Positions 23,555 through 32,443 are shown, numbered from the stretch's first letter. The stretch: DNA of 45,263 nucleotides from an uncultured Bacteroidales bacterium (GCA_947589325.1 CANQAM010000018.1:1-45263); one strand, 5' to 3'. The notes: generated by a model not told the origin, from the sequence alone. Program-made: numbers and translations.

Positions 23555-24801
23555 TAAGGCATCTGTTCATCGCATTGTTGCTTTTCGGAATATCTTTTGC
23601 GGGTGTGGCGCAGAAAGATTCCAAGTCGGTGCAGTCACTCAAACGGCAGCAGCAGACGACCAAACAGCAAATAGCAAATACCAGTAAACAGATAGAAAAA
23701 ACCAAGAAATCGCAAATAAGCGCCTTGCATAAGTTGGAAGCTCTTTCGGCGGAAATAGCGCAAGTAAACGACAGCATCGGCGCACTGAATGCGGAAATTA
23801 CCGACCTGTCGGCAGCGGAAAGGAAACTGGCGGGCGATGTGGCCGCATTGGAGCGGAATCTCGAAGTGAAGAAAAAGAGTTATGCCAATGCCATTCGTTC
23901 CATGACAATTCGGCGCGACAGCCGTTTCGATGCTTTGATGTTCATCTTTTCGGCGCATTCGTTGGAGCAGGCGTATCGCCGGTTCCGCTATTTGCAGGAA
24001 TTTTCGGCGTGGCGCAAACAGGAAGCGCATGAGATAGCCGCCCAACGCGATGGGATAAACCGGCAGCGCAGCGCCTTAAAGCAGATGCAGAACGAGCGCA
24101 AATTCGCGCTGCTGCAACGCACCCGCATGTCAGACCGTCTTACCCGTCAGAAAAAAGAGCAAAATGTGCTGATTGCCGGATTGAAGAAAAAGGAAAAGGA
24201 GTTGCAGCAGGAGTTGAAACGACAGCAGCGGCAAGCCGAAGCATTGGGGCGGCGCATACAGGAAATTATCAAGGAAGAAGCCCGTAAAGCCGCCGAGAAA
24301 ACGGCTGCCGAAAAGAAAACGGCCGGTAAGAGCGACAATGCATCGGCGGGATATAAGATGTCGCAGGACGAAATCAATCTTTCACAGAATTTCGCCGCGA
24401 ACAAAGGTAAACTGCCTACCCCCTTGTCGGGTCGCTACCGCATCGTTTCGCACTACGGTACTCACCAGCACCCCGATTTGAAATATGTCAAAATCAACAA
24501 TCAGGGCATCGACCTGCAAACGACGGCGGGGGTAAAAGCCCGTGCCGTGTTCGACGGTACGGTAACGGCGGTTTTCGTCGTTCCGGGCTACAATACGTCG
24601 GTCATCGTGCGGCATGGCGAATACCTGACGATTTACTCCAACCTGAGCGAACTTTACGTGAAGAAAGGCGACAAAGTGAAGACAGGTCAGAATATAGGTC
24701 TTATCTATTCCGACCCCGAAGAAGACAATCGCACGGTGCTGCATTTCCAACTTCGCAAGGGTGAAGCGACTTTGAATCCCGAACTTTGGTTGAAGCAATA
24801 A
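23530..24801 (+). CDS. EnvC-like murein hydrolase activator (degenerate LytM/M23 domain)
   Basis: A 423-residue exported protein: signal peptide (about residues 1-27), a long charged coiled coil (about 30-265), then a LytM/M23 domain (about 295-423). The zinc site is degenerate: the His of the usual H-x-G-x-D motif is replaced in NNQGIDLQ, and the usual Y-x-H-L reads YSNLSEL. LHFQLRKGE near the end is kept. This matches activators such as EnvC and NlpD, which have no hydrolase activity of their own and switch on amidases for daughter-cell separation. It overlaps the DUF4292 gene by 25 bases in another frame. Confidence 0.88.
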   Translation: MDKNLASVIRHLFIALLLFGISFAGVAQKDSKSVQSLKRQQQTTKQQIANTSKQIEKTKKSQISALHKLEALSAEIAQVNDSIGALNAEITDLSAAERKLAGDVAALERNLEVKKKSYANAIRSMTIRRDSRFDALMFIFSAHSLEQAYRRFRYLQEFSAWRKQEAHEIAAQRDGINRQRSALKQMQNERKFALLQRTRMSDRLTRQKKEQNVLIAGLKKKEKELQQELKRQQRQAEALGRRIQEIIKEEARKAAEKTAAEKKTAGKSDNASAGYKMSQDEINLSQNFAANKGKLPTPLSGRYRIVSHYGTHQHPDLKYVKINNQGIDLQTTAGVKARAVFDGTVTAVFVVPGYNTSVIVRHGEYLTIYSNLSELYVKKGDKVKTGQNIGLIYSDPEEDNRTVLHFQLRKGEATLNPELWLKQ

Positions 24802-24841
24802 TCCGCTGCATGGGAACGTTTAATTTGAAAAACACGCTGTT

Positions 24842-25840
24842 ATGATACGGATACGTCGATATGCCCCTGCCGACAAAGCGTTGTGGAACGCTTTTGTCGC
24901 CGGCTCCAAAAACGCCACGTTCCTTTTCTTTCGTGAATATATGGATTATCATGCCGACCGTTTCCGTGACCATTCGCTGCTGTTTTTCGACGAAAAAGAG
25001 CGGTTGGTCGCGCTGCTGCCCGGCAATGAAGCGACGGAGCCGGTTGAGGAAAAGGCAGGAGCGGAACAGCGGGTTTATTATTCGCATCAGGGATTGACGT
25101 ATGGAGGTTTCCTGCTTTCGCTGCATAGCCGTATGGCGGAGGTCATGCAACTTTTCGGCGCGCTGCTCGATTACCTGAAAGGCGAAGGTTTCGCCGCATT
25201 GTATTATAAGAGAATACCCACGATATATCACCGTTATCCCGCGCAGGAAGACGGCTATGCCCTTTGGCGGTACGGGGCGCAGATGTGCGCCTGCCTTATT
25301 TCGAGTACGGTACTTTTGGAAGAAAGTCGCATACAGGCTGCGGCAGCCAATAATTTTTATTATTGCCGGAAGGCGAAAAATTCCGGTTATCGCCTCTGCT
25401 GCGATGCTCCGCTTTCGGACTTTTGGCCGATTATGGTTGAAAATTTACGGACGCGCTACGGGGTTGCACCTGTTCATACGTTGGACGAAATGCAGTTGTT
25501 GCAAAGCCGCTTTCCCGACAATATCCGCTGTTTCCTTGCCATACACGATGATGCAGACGGCACGATGCAGGCGGTGGCAGGTGCTGTCGTTTACGAGGCT
25601 GCGCCTGTTGTTCATGTGCAATATGGTCATGCCACGCCGGAAGGAAAGAAAAATAAAGTGCTCGATTTTTTATATCTTTCTCTTATTGAACATTATGCAC
25701 AGGATTCCCGCTTCCGATACTTCGATTTCGGAACGTCCAACGAAGACGGCGGACGTTTTTTGAACGAAGGTCTTATTGCCAACAAGGAGGGATTCGGCGG
25801 ACGCGGTGTCGTGTATGAAACATACAAATTGACGATTTGA
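24842..25840 (+). CDS. FemAB/BioF2-like GNAT acyltransferase of the glycan region
   Basis: A 332-residue protein of the GNAT fold. The N-terminal half has YYSHQGLTYGGFLLS, and the C-terminal half has VAGAVVYEAAPVVHVQYGHATPE and RYFDFGTSNEDGGRFLNEGL, features of the FemAB/'GNAT acyltransferase' proteins that accompany O-antigen or capsule clusters in Bacteroidota. It probably acylates an amino-sugar on a lipid-linked precursor. It is fused by tight spacing to the flippase (2-base gap to the ATG). The aminotransferase that would be expected beside it is not present in the window. Confidence 0.75.
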   Translation: MIRIRRYAPADKALWNAFVAGSKNATFLFFREYMDYHADRFRDHSLLFFDEKERLVALLPGNEATEPVEEKAGAEQRVYYSHQGLTYGGFLLSLHSRMAEVMQLFGALLDYLKGEGFAALYYKRIPTIYHRYPAQEDGYALWRYGAQMCACLISSTVLLEESRIQAAAANNFYYCRKAKNSGYRLCCDAPLSDFWPIMVENLRTRYGVAPVHTLDEMQLLQSRFPDNIRCFLAIHDDADGTMQAVAGAVVYEAAPVVHVQYGHATPEGKKNKVLDFLYLSLIEHYAQDSRFRYFDFGTSNEDGGRFLNEGLIANKEGFGGRGVVYETYKLTI

Positions 25841-25842
25841 AA

Positions 25843-27294
25843 ATGGTGCAAAACGAATCGACATCGATGTATCGCCGCATCGTAAAGGCGACCGGACTGT
25901 TGGGCGGCGTGCAGGTGTTTTCCATACTCTGCTCCGTCGTGCGCAACAAGTGCATCGCCTTGTGGCTCGGTGCGGCAGGGGTGGGCATCATCGGGCTTTA
26001 CAATGCCGCGATAGAGATGATTGGCGCACTGACGTCGTTAGGATTGCGGCAGAGTGCGGTGCGCGATATTTCGCAGGCACACGCAGCGGGCGATGAACGG
26101 AGGCTGAAAACAACGATTGCCGTCGTGCGGCGCTGGAATTGGATTGCCGGACTTTTCGGAGCGGTAATCATGCTGTCGTTCGCTCCGCTGTTGAGCCGTT
26201 TCACTTTCGGCGATGAGGCGCATTTGTGGGGGTACGTCTGGCTTTCGTGCGCTTTGTTGTTGAACGCTCTGACGGCAAGCGACCAATCGGTTTTGCAGGG
26301 CATCGGCAGGCTGCGCAAGTTTTCGTCCGCCTGTCTGGCGGGCAACGCCGTCGCCTTGCTGCTGTCGCTGCCGCTCTACTATTTCTTCCGTTTCGACGGT
26401 ATCGTGCCTTCGATTATTTTGTCGGCGGCAGCAACGCTCTTTTTTACGGCGCTGTACCGGAGGAAAGCCGTGTCGGGAAAAGTTCCCGTGACGATGCGGG
26501 AAACATGGCATCGCGGAAAAGTGATGGTCGTGCTCGGGGTCTATATGACGATAAGCGGATTTCTGACGACGCTGTTCAATTACCTGTTGGTGAATTTTAT
26601 CAACCGTGTCGGCGGTGAAACCGAATTGGGATATTATCAGTCGGGCTACACCATCGTTACCCGTTATGTGGGGTTGGTGCTGGCGGCTATGGCTACGGAG
26701 TATTACCCGCGCTTGGCGGCTCTCGGCAACGATGCGCGGGCGTTGAGCGAGCAGGTAGCCCGACAGTCTGAAACGGCGCTGCTGATGCTGGCTCCTATCG
26801 TCTCTTTCTTTCTATTGTTGCAGGAGTGGGTGATACGCATTCTCTATACGGCTGATTTCTTGTGCGTCGATGTTTACTTCTCGTGGGCGATGGTGGGCGT
26901 GCTGTTCAAAGCCGTTTCGTGGGCGATGGGTTTCATTTTGCTGGCGAAAGGCGACGGCATCGCCTTTTTGATTACGGAAACCGTTTCGGGCGTTACCGGA
27001 CTGCTGCTTACTGCCGGCGGATATTATTGGGGCGGCTTGGAAGGGGCGGGTGTCGCTTATTTGCTCGACTTCTTCCTGTACAGCGTATTGATGTGGACGG
27101 TTTGCCGCCGCCGGTACGGTTTGCGCTACGGGCGCACGTGGTATTTCGTGCTGGCGGGTACGGTGGCCGGTTGTTCCGTCGTATCGTGGCTGTACAGGTC
27201 GTCGCTGCCGTATGCCCTGTATGGCGCGGTGGCGTGTGCCGTCGCGGTATCGCTTTGGGCGTTGTGGTCGCTGAAAAAACGGCTGCTCGGTTAG
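25843..27294 (+). CDS. Wzx-type O-antigen/lipid-linked oligosaccharide flippase
   Basis: A 483-residue polytopic membrane protein with about 12-14 hydrophobic helices, of the MOP superfamily. The N-terminal stretch ATGLLGGVQVFSILCSVVRN and SLGLRQSAVRDISQA resemble the WzxE-like translocases of Bacteroidota. It would move undecaprenyl-linked sugar units across the inner membrane. I chose the ATG at 25843; a TTG two codons upstream (25837) or an ATG at 25867 are alternatives. It ends in a 4-base convergent overlap with a glycosyltransferase gene on the minus strand. Confidence 0.85.
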   Translation: MVQNESTSMYRRIVKATGLLGGVQVFSILCSVVRNKCIALWLGAAGVGIIGLYNAAIEMIGALTSLGLRQSAVRDISQAHAAGDERRLKTTIAVVRRWNWIAGLFGAVIMLSFAPLLSRFTFGDEAHLWGYVWLSCALLLNALTASDQSVLQGIGRLRKFSSACLAGNAVALLLSLPLYYFFRFDGIVPSIILSAAATLFFTALYRRKAVSGKVPVTMRETWHRGKVMVVLGVYMTISGFLTTLFNYLLVNFINRVGGETELGYYQSGYTIVTRYVGLVLAAMATEYYPRLAALGNDARALSEQVARQSETALLMLAPIVSFFLLLQEWVIRILYTADFLCVDVYFSWAMVGVLFKAVSWAMGFILLAKGDGIAFLITETVSGVTGLLLTAGGYYWGGLEGAGVAYLLDFFLYSVLMWTVCRRRYGLRYGRTWYFVLAGTVAGCSVVSWLYRSSLPYALYGAVACAVAVSLWALWSLKKRLLG

Positions 27295-28385
27295 TGTTTC
27301 TCCCAGAAATCGAGATATTGCTGCGCCACGTCGGTGTAGTTATGATATTTTTCCACGAAAGTGCGGCTGTCGGCGCACCGCTGCGGCAGCTCTTCCCGTT
27401 TCAGTATCACCTCTTCCAGCGTGCGATATACGCTTTCGGCATCGGGCCGTGCATTGATAATGGGGCGCAGCGTTTTCTCGCCGATGAAGTCGTAAAATTC
27501 TGGCTCGCCTCCGCTTACGGCAGCCAGACCTTGTGCCATGGCTTGCAGGGCGTTGGTAGCCGGCGTGTAGGAGTAGAGCTGATCGAGAATGACGTCGGAC
27601 GAACGCATGAGGCGCAGGTATTCGTCCAGCGGTACCGATACCACCTCTTTTATTTCGCATTCTTTCGGATAGCGCGCATGCAGCTCCTGCAACACTTCTT
27701 TATATACGTCCGTACCTTTCAGTTGGCTGCGGAGACGTTGTATTCCGAGAAAGAAGCGCACTTTTTCGCGGGTATCGTTCATCGGGCGCACCATGTAGCG
27801 GTCGAGCTGTATGGGTATGGGAATGTAGGCGAGTTTTTCTTTGAATTCTTTTTCGTAGGCGATGTAGTATTCGTATAGACAGGCGATGATGCCGTTGCAG
27901 GTCTCGGCCACGTATTGGCATTGATTTTTTAACAGACGACCGTTCCATGCTTCGATTTCTTCCCGACAGCTGGCATAGTTGCGCATTCGGTTACCGACGA
28001 AGAAATCGGAGTAACGGTACAGCCCTTCTTGACAGGCCCTTACATAGTAATAGTCGGTGGAGAGGGCATCGAGGAATATTTTTCTGTTGTGCCGCCGCAG
28101 ATAGTCGTATATGACACGGTTTTTCCCGGGACGTAAATCTAAAAATATGGGGTTGTGTATCTGTACGATATCGTATCCGCGAAATGAGGGCAGTTGTCGT
28201 GCTACGTCGAATACGTAGCGTATGGCGCCGTGAAGTCCGGCGCCGCGCACCAGCGAAATGTCGCGCCGGTTGTTCATGAATCCGCTTCCTCCCGATGCCA
28301 CTACGACGTCGTGTCCCAATGCCCGCAGTCCTTCCCCCAATGTCCAGTGGAGGTTGCTTGCCTCTCCCAACAACAGAATTTTCAT
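27291..28385 (-). CDS. Glycosyltransferase, GT4-like (GT-B fold)
   Basis: A 364-residue cytoplasmic or membrane-associated glycosyltransferase. The N-terminus MKILLLGEASNLHWTLGEGL fits a GT-B start, DIVQIHNPIF ends the first Rossmann-like part, and the C-terminal nucleotide-sugar region has SDVILDQLYSYTPATNALQAM, GGEPEF, and a conserved Glu in the E-x7-E position. I chose the ATG at 28385, which overlaps the stop of the preceding gene as ATGA. Sugar donor and acceptor cannot be read from the sequence. Confidence 0.8.
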   Translation of the reverse strand: MKILLLGEASNLHWTLGEGLRALGHDVVVASGGSGFMNNRRDISLVRGAGLHGAIRYVFDVARQLPSFRGYDIVQIHNPIFLDLRPGKNRVIYDYLRRHNRKIFLDALSTDYYYVRACQEGLYRYSDFFVGNRMRNYASCREEIEAWNGRLLKNQCQYVAETCNGIIACLYEYYIAYEKEFKEKLAYIPIPIQLDRYMVRPMNDTREKVRFFLGIQRLRSQLKGTDVYKEVLQELHARYPKECEIKEVVSVPLDEYLRLMRSSDVILDQLYSYTPATNALQAMAQGLAAVSGGEPEFYDFIGEKTLRPIINARPDAESVYRTLEEVILKREELPQRCADSRTFVEKYHNYTDVAQQYLDFWEKH

Positions 28386-29461
28386 AATTTCAGCAGATTG
28401 TTGTAACAAATAATGGTTTTGTGAGCGATATGGGCAGTTCCCATATTTTGCTGTGCAAACGCGAAATTCTTATCTCCGAGTTCGGATTTTGCAAATTGTC
28501 GTGCCTGTATGATAGCATTTATTACCGATTCGTTGTCGTGGGGATTGAAAACGGGATTCCCTGTTTGTGTCAGCAGGTCGTTTAGATTTCCCGAAGAGGG
28601 TCCCGCCACGACTTTGTGGAAGAGAAATGCCATAGGTATATTTCCGGAGTTGAGAATCTCTTGGCGTTGTATCAGTACGATATCGGAAGCCGAAAAATAA
28701 TAAGACAATTCAGAATTGTCGATTTTTTTGTGCTGTAACCGGCTTTCGTTTGGATTCGGGTGATATTTGCTTTTCAGCGAATGGTAGTGCAGAAAGTTTT
28801 GCAGGGGCGTTCTGCGATTGACAAAGCAACCGTTGTAAAAGCCCGGAGCCAATAAAAACTTGTCCGACATGGGCAATTGCCGGAATGACGCGGCGATAAA
28901 TTCCCGTTCGCTTTCTTTGCGATAACTTCCGAAAGTAAGAATAATGAATTTATCGAGAGGTAAATGCAGCTTTTCCCGCGCTTCTTTTCGAGAAAACGAT
29001 GTGTATCCGCACCGGTCGTATATATGATGCGGGACAATGAAATGTTCGATTTTGTTTTGCGGATACAGGGTGTTGTATTCTTGGCGGCTGTATTCGCCCA
29101 GATGTATTATGGCGTCGCAGCTTGTTTCGATGATGCGATACAGTTCCGTTTTTGCGGTATGGCTGTAATGGGGGACGGAATCGTGTCGGGTATATATGAG
29201 TTTTGTGTGCTGCCGTTTTAATTCATCGATGCGATTCCGTAATTGTCGAAGATTTTTTTCAGAAGGGGTACGCCATTTGAAAATGACTTCCGGAAATTGG
29301 AAATGAATGATGTCGTATTTTTTCGATGTGTCCCAGAACGAGTCGATGCTGCAATCGATAGGGCAACCTTGTCGTAGCAATTCCTCGTACAAGGAGCGTA
29401 CATACAGGTTGTCATTTGAAATAATCGTATCGAAATATACGATGAGTATTTTTTTTTTCAT
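28382..29461 (-). CDS. Glycosyltransferase-like protein, GT-B fold
   Basis: A 359-residue protein with GT-B-like organisation. YDIIHFQFPEV and LIYTRHDSVPHY lie in the first half; FIILTFGSYRKESER starts the second half and SASDIVLIQRQEILNSGNIP is the donor-binding region. It resembles small exopolysaccharide glycosyltransferases of Bacteroidota. Composition is clearly AT-richer than its neighbours, suggesting recent acquisition. It is coupled to the following glycosyltransferase gene by a 4-base overlap. Confidence 0.72.
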   Translation of the reverse strand: MKKKILIVYFDTIISNDNLYVRSLYEELLRQGCPIDCSIDSFWDTSKKYDIIHFQFPEVIFKWRTPSEKNLRQLRNRIDELKRQHTKLIYTRHDSVPHYSHTAKTELYRIIETSCDAIIHLGEYSRQEYNTLYPQNKIEHFIVPHHIYDRCGYTSFSRKEAREKLHLPLDKFIILTFGSYRKESEREFIAASFRQLPMSDKFLLAPGFYNGCFVNRRTPLQNFLHYHSLKSKYHPNPNESRLQHKKIDNSELSYYFSASDIVLIQRQEILNSGNIPMAFLFHKVVAGPSSGNLNDLLTQTGNPVFNPHDNESVINAIIQARQFAKSELGDKNFAFAQQNMGTAHIAHKTIICYNNLLKL

Positions 29462-29486
29462 TACGGAGGTCGTAAAATTGGATTGG

Positions 29487-29494
29487 CAAATATA
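29487..29494 (-). promoter_or_regulatory. -7 element for the two minus-strand glycosyltransferase genes
   Basis: On the minus strand TATATTTG, about 25 bases upstream of the ATG at 29461. No good -33 element is visible. A plus-strand -7 box lies 42 bases away, so the spacer is a divergent promoter region. Confidence 0.5.
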
Positions 29495-29535
29495 CTTTTT
29501 TTATCCTAAAAAAAGGAAATGCAGGGCGCTTTTTG

Positions 29536-29543
29536 TATTTTTG
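29536..29543 (+). promoter_or_regulatory. -7 element for the GT2 gene at 29559
   Basis: TATTTTTG fits TAnnTTTG and ends 15 bases before the ATG at 29559, so the leader would be very short. Confidence 0.5.
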
Positions 29544-29558
29544 CGGAAATGGAATGAC

Positions 29559-30515
29559 ATGGACCAATCGATAACGATTATCATACCGGTGTATAATCGG
29601 GCGGAGGTGCTGATGCGCACGCTGCGGTCGGTGCTGGTGCAGACTTACCGACCGCTGCACGTGGTGCTTGTCGATAACGGTTCGACCGACGCATCGCCGG
29701 AGTTGCTGCGGCAATTCAAGCAGGAGTATGAGACGCCCGATTTCAAGGTAACGGTGTGCGCCGAATCGGTGCGGGGAGCTGCCGCCGCCCGCAACAGAGG
29801 ACTCGATGAGGCGGCGTCGGAGTGGGTCATGTTTTTCGATTCCGACGACGAAATGGCGCCGTCGCTGGTCGAACGTTACGCAGTGGCGATTGCGGATAAT
29901 CCGCAAGCCGACATAGTTTATACCGACGAGAAAATCGTTTCGGACGAGAACGGCACAAGCTGCATAAAATACGCTCCGCGAAAAAATATTCTGTACAGCA
30001 ACATTTTCCATGCCTATCTTTCGACGCTGCGTTATATCGTGCGAAAGACGGTGATAGAGGCTGCCGGCAGGTGGAATGCACAGCTGCTCGGGTGGGACGA
30101 TTGGGAGCTGGGCGTGCGCCTGCTGCTGACGACTTCGCGCACAGTAAAACTTTCGACGCCGCACCCTTTGGTGCTGGTGCATGCCCATGCCGACTCGATA
30201 ACGGGGCGCAACTACTCCGATAAGGCGGAGCTTTGGGAGACTGCTATGGACGAAGTTGCACGTGTCATCGCAAATTCGGGACGAAAAGATATCCCCCTTC
30301 TTTCGGACTGTCTCGAATACAAACGCATCATGCTGGCAGGCAATTATGCGCGCGAGGGCAGCGCAGAGGGCGAGCGGCTTTATGGCGAAGTCCGTGCGCG
30401 GGTGGTGCATCGTCCGGCGATGCGCCTGATTTGCTTTTGCGGGTATAAATTGATAAGCCGTGGCGTGCGGGGAACGGCACGCATCGCCGAAATTCTATTC
30501 CGCCTGCTCGATTGA
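29559..30515 (+). CDS. Family 2 glycosyltransferase
   Basis: A 318-residue GT-A enzyme. The start SITIIIPVYNRAEVLMRTLR is the classic GT2 N-terminus, followed by VDNGSTDAS, and the DxD-type motif sits in FFDSDDEM at about residue 90. GWDDWELGVRLL carries the usual ED-like acidic motif further on. It probably adds one sugar to a surface glycan. I chose the ATG at 29559 because upstream codons in this frame cross the promoter. It converges on hicB with a 7-base gap. Confidence 0.88.
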   Translation: MDQSITIIIPVYNRAEVLMRTLRSVLVQTYRPLHVVLVDNGSTDASPELLRQFKQEYETPDFKVTVCAESVRGAAAARNRGLDEAASEWVMFFDSDDEMAPSLVERYAVAIADNPQADIVYTDEKIVSDENGTSCIKYAPRKNILYSNIFHAYLSTLRYIVRKTVIEAAGRWNAQLLGWDDWELGVRLLLTTSRTVKLSTPHPLVLVHAHADSITGRNYSDKAELWETAMDEVARVIANSGRKDIPLLSDCLEYKRIMLAGNYAREGSAEGERLYGEVRARVVHRPAMRLICFCGYKLISRGVRGTARIAEILFRLLD

Positions 30516-30522
30516 AAATCTC

Positions 30523-30924
30523 TTACAAAGAAACGGCGGACAATTCTTTGCCGATAGCGTGCAAAGCCTTTTCTATTTTGGAGGCTTGGGCTTCTGAAAT
30601 GTAGGTGCCGCACGATTTGTATTGACGCATCAATGCCGCGTTGATGCCTGCCCGTTTGGCAAATTTTGTAATGTTGATGAAGTCAAAATAGTCGAATATC
30701 GACGCTACATCGTATTTATATTCAAACTCGATGTTCTGTAATTCTTCCGGCAGCGGTTCTCCCGATTCCCGATAAGCCGCCAACACCTCTTCGACCGAAT
30801 TTTTGAAATCGGCTTTTGCTTCTGCAACCGTGGCGCCCTCGCCGATGAGGGTCGTTTCGATGTTCGGCGTATAGACGCCGAAAGTTCCGTCTTTCCCTTT
30901 TTCTATTAAAGCGATTGTTTTCAT
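30523..30924 (-). CDS. hicB: HicB-type antitoxin with C-terminal helix-turn-helix
   Basis: A 133-residue HicB-family antitoxin. The N-terminal half (about residues 1-70) is the partly degraded RNase-H-like fold, with FGVYTPNIETTLIGEGATVAEAK in the usual pattern. The C-terminal half (about 85-133) is a helix-turn-helix (FAKRAGINAALMRQYKSG-like) that would bind the operon's operator. It follows hicA by 26 bases, the usual toxin-first order. Confidence 0.88.
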   Translation of the reverse strand: MKTIALIEKGKDGTFGVYTPNIETTLIGEGATVAEAKADFKNSVEEVLAAYRESGEPLPEELQNIEFEYKYDVASIFDYFDFINITKFAKRAGINAALMRQYKSCGTYISEAQASKIEKALHAIGKELSAVSL

Positions 30925-30950
30925 GTCGGTGTGTTTTTATTGCGTTGGAA

Positions 30951-31133
30951 TCAGAATCCTATTTGTTTTTTCAATTTGTTGAATGTTCCGTTTTTTATTT
31001 CCTCCGTGCCATGACGACCTATTTGTATGGGGTATGATTTGTCAGGGTGGCGATAGACGTCGTGATTGGCACCGTGCCGCCACAAATACCACCCGTTGGT
31101 TTCGGCAATTTTTCGCAGTTCATTCCATTTCAT
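30951..31133 (-). CDS. hicA: HicA-family mRNA interferase toxin
   Basis: A 60-residue toxin with a double-stranded RNA-binding-like fold that cuts mRNA when free of HicB. The core GANHDVYRHP holds the catalytic histidine, followed by PIQIGRHGTEEI and the basic ending. I chose the ATG at 31133 (MKWNELRKIAETNGW), normal for HicA; the 29 residues upstream in frame cross the promoter and operator. The pair sits between two glycosyltransferase genes. Confidence 0.88.
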   Translation of the reverse strand: MKWNELRKIAETNGWYLWRHGANHDVYRHPDKSYPIQIGRHGTEEIKNGTFNKLKKQIGF

Positions 31134-31158
31134 GCCGTCAATGTGTTTATTGACGGTA

Positions 31159-31182
31159 CAAATATATAGCAAATTTGTTATA
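31159..31182 (-). promoter_or_regulatory. hicAB promoter with overlapping palindromic operator
   Basis: On the minus strand the -7 box TATATTTG covers 31166-31159. An 18-bp near-perfect palindrome, TATAGCAAA-TTTGTTATA (31165-31182, one mismatch), overlaps its upstream edge. HicB with its DNA-binding tail is the obvious candidate to bind here. Confidence 0.6.
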
Positions 31183-31292
31183 TGCCCTATTCCGGAAATA
31201 GAAAAGATATCGTTTTCCATTTAATTAACATTATTCGGACGAAATGGTTTGAAACCGCCAAACAGTTTTGGGAATACTTCGAGCCGCGATTA

Positions 31293-31322
31293 TTGCAGAT
31301 TGTTTTCAAAATCGTATCTTTG
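31293..31322 (+). promoter_or_regulatory. Promoter of the GT2 gene at 31343
   Basis: TTG at 31293-31295, a 19-base spacer, then TATCTTTG at 31315-31322; the ATG is 20 bases further. Confidence 0.65.
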
Positions 31323-31342
31323 CGTCGGTAATCGAAAATATC

Positions 31343-32371
31343 ATGCTCGAAGTAAGTATCATCATACCGGTATATAATGCGGTGGCGTACATCGGTCGCT
31401 GCATCGACTCGATTGTGCAGTCGGGACTGCCGGACGACAAATACGAAATCATCGCGGTCGATGACAATTCGACCGACAATTCGCTGGCGGAGTTGCAGGC
31501 ATTGGAAGCCAAGATACCCAACCTGCACGTCTATCACCGCCGCAAAGCCGGACCCGGCGGGGCGCGGAATTTAGGCATAAACTATGCGCACGGACGTTAC
31601 ATCATGTTCGTCGATGCCGACGACCGCATACATTCCGCGGCGTTCGCCCGCTTCGTGCAGGAGCTGCTGCCGCTCTACCGCCACCAGATTATCGGGCTCG
31701 ACTGCATCAAGGTCGATGTGCAGGGCGCGGAGTCGCCCTACTATCCGACGGTACAGCCCTATTGCCGCGATATGTCGGGGGCCGATTACATGGCGCGCTA
31801 TCCGTTGGCAGGCGTGCTGTGGGCATACCTGTTCAACCGTTCTTTCCTTTTGGCGTCGAACGTGCGGCTGCTCGAAAAATGCGTGTTGGAAGACGAGGAT
31901 TTCGTTACCCGCGTGTTCAGCCGCGCCGACACGGTAACTTTCCTGCCCGTACAGCTTTACTATTACTATTACCAGAATAAATCGGGATTGAGCAACATTC
32001 CCGACCCCGACCACCAAAAACGCCTCATGCACGACCGCCTTACGGTGATAACCGGCTTGAAGCGTATGCGCGAAGCCATTTGCGACCCGCAGCTCGAAAC
32101 GGGTCTTGATCGCAAACTTTACGACCTCACGGTCGATACCCTGCGTATACTCATCGTGAAACCATACGACGAGGCGCAAGTAAAAAACGCGCTCGACACC
32201 CTCGCGAAAGAAAATCTCTATCCGCTGCCCAAAGCAGATTACGGCGCTTTCTGCTGCCGGTTGAGCCGTGCCACCGATACGCTGCCCAAGCTCCTTGCGT
32301 GGCGTCGCCGTCGCGAGAGCCGCCTGTGGCGCTTCATTGCCGCCCGTCGTCTGCACCTCCGCCTCGCGTAA
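31343..32371 (+). CDS. Family 2 glycosyltransferase
   Basis: A 342-residue GT-A enzyme. EVSIIIPVYNAVAYIGRCID is the standard GT2 start, VDDNSTDNS and the DxD-type motif in FVDADD (about residue 88-93) are present, and VLEDEDFVTRVF gives the ED motif expected near the acceptor site. The C-terminus is rich in Arg and may sit on the membrane. I chose the ATG at 31343 because the promoter lies immediately upstream. It belongs to the glycan region but is separated from the rest by hicAB. Confidence 0.88.
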   Translation: MLEVSIIIPVYNAVAYIGRCIDSIVQSGLPDDKYEIIAVDDNSTDNSLAELQALEAKIPNLHVYHRRKAGPGGARNLGINYAHGRYIMFVDADDRIHSAAFARFVQELLPLYRHQIIGLDCIKVDVQGAESPYYPTVQPYCRDMSGADYMARYPLAGVLWAYLFNRSFLLASNVRLLEKCVLEDEDFVTRVFSRADTVTFLPVQLYYYYYQNKSGLSNIPDPDHQKRLMHDRLTVITGLKRMREAICDPQLETGLDRKLYDLTVDTLRILIVKPYDEAQVKNALDTLAKENLYPLPKADYGAFCCRLSRATDTLPKLLAWRRRRESRLWRFIAARRLHLRLA

Positions 32372-32443
32372 GAAGAGTATTTGCTTTCGGCAAATTGCCG
32401 GCATCAAATGAGATTTATTTATGCGTTGATTTCAAAAACATAG

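Noticed and set aside
23530-24801. Active M23 endopeptidase
   Set aside because: Zinc-binding histidines are replaced in two of the three motifs, so an activator role fits better.
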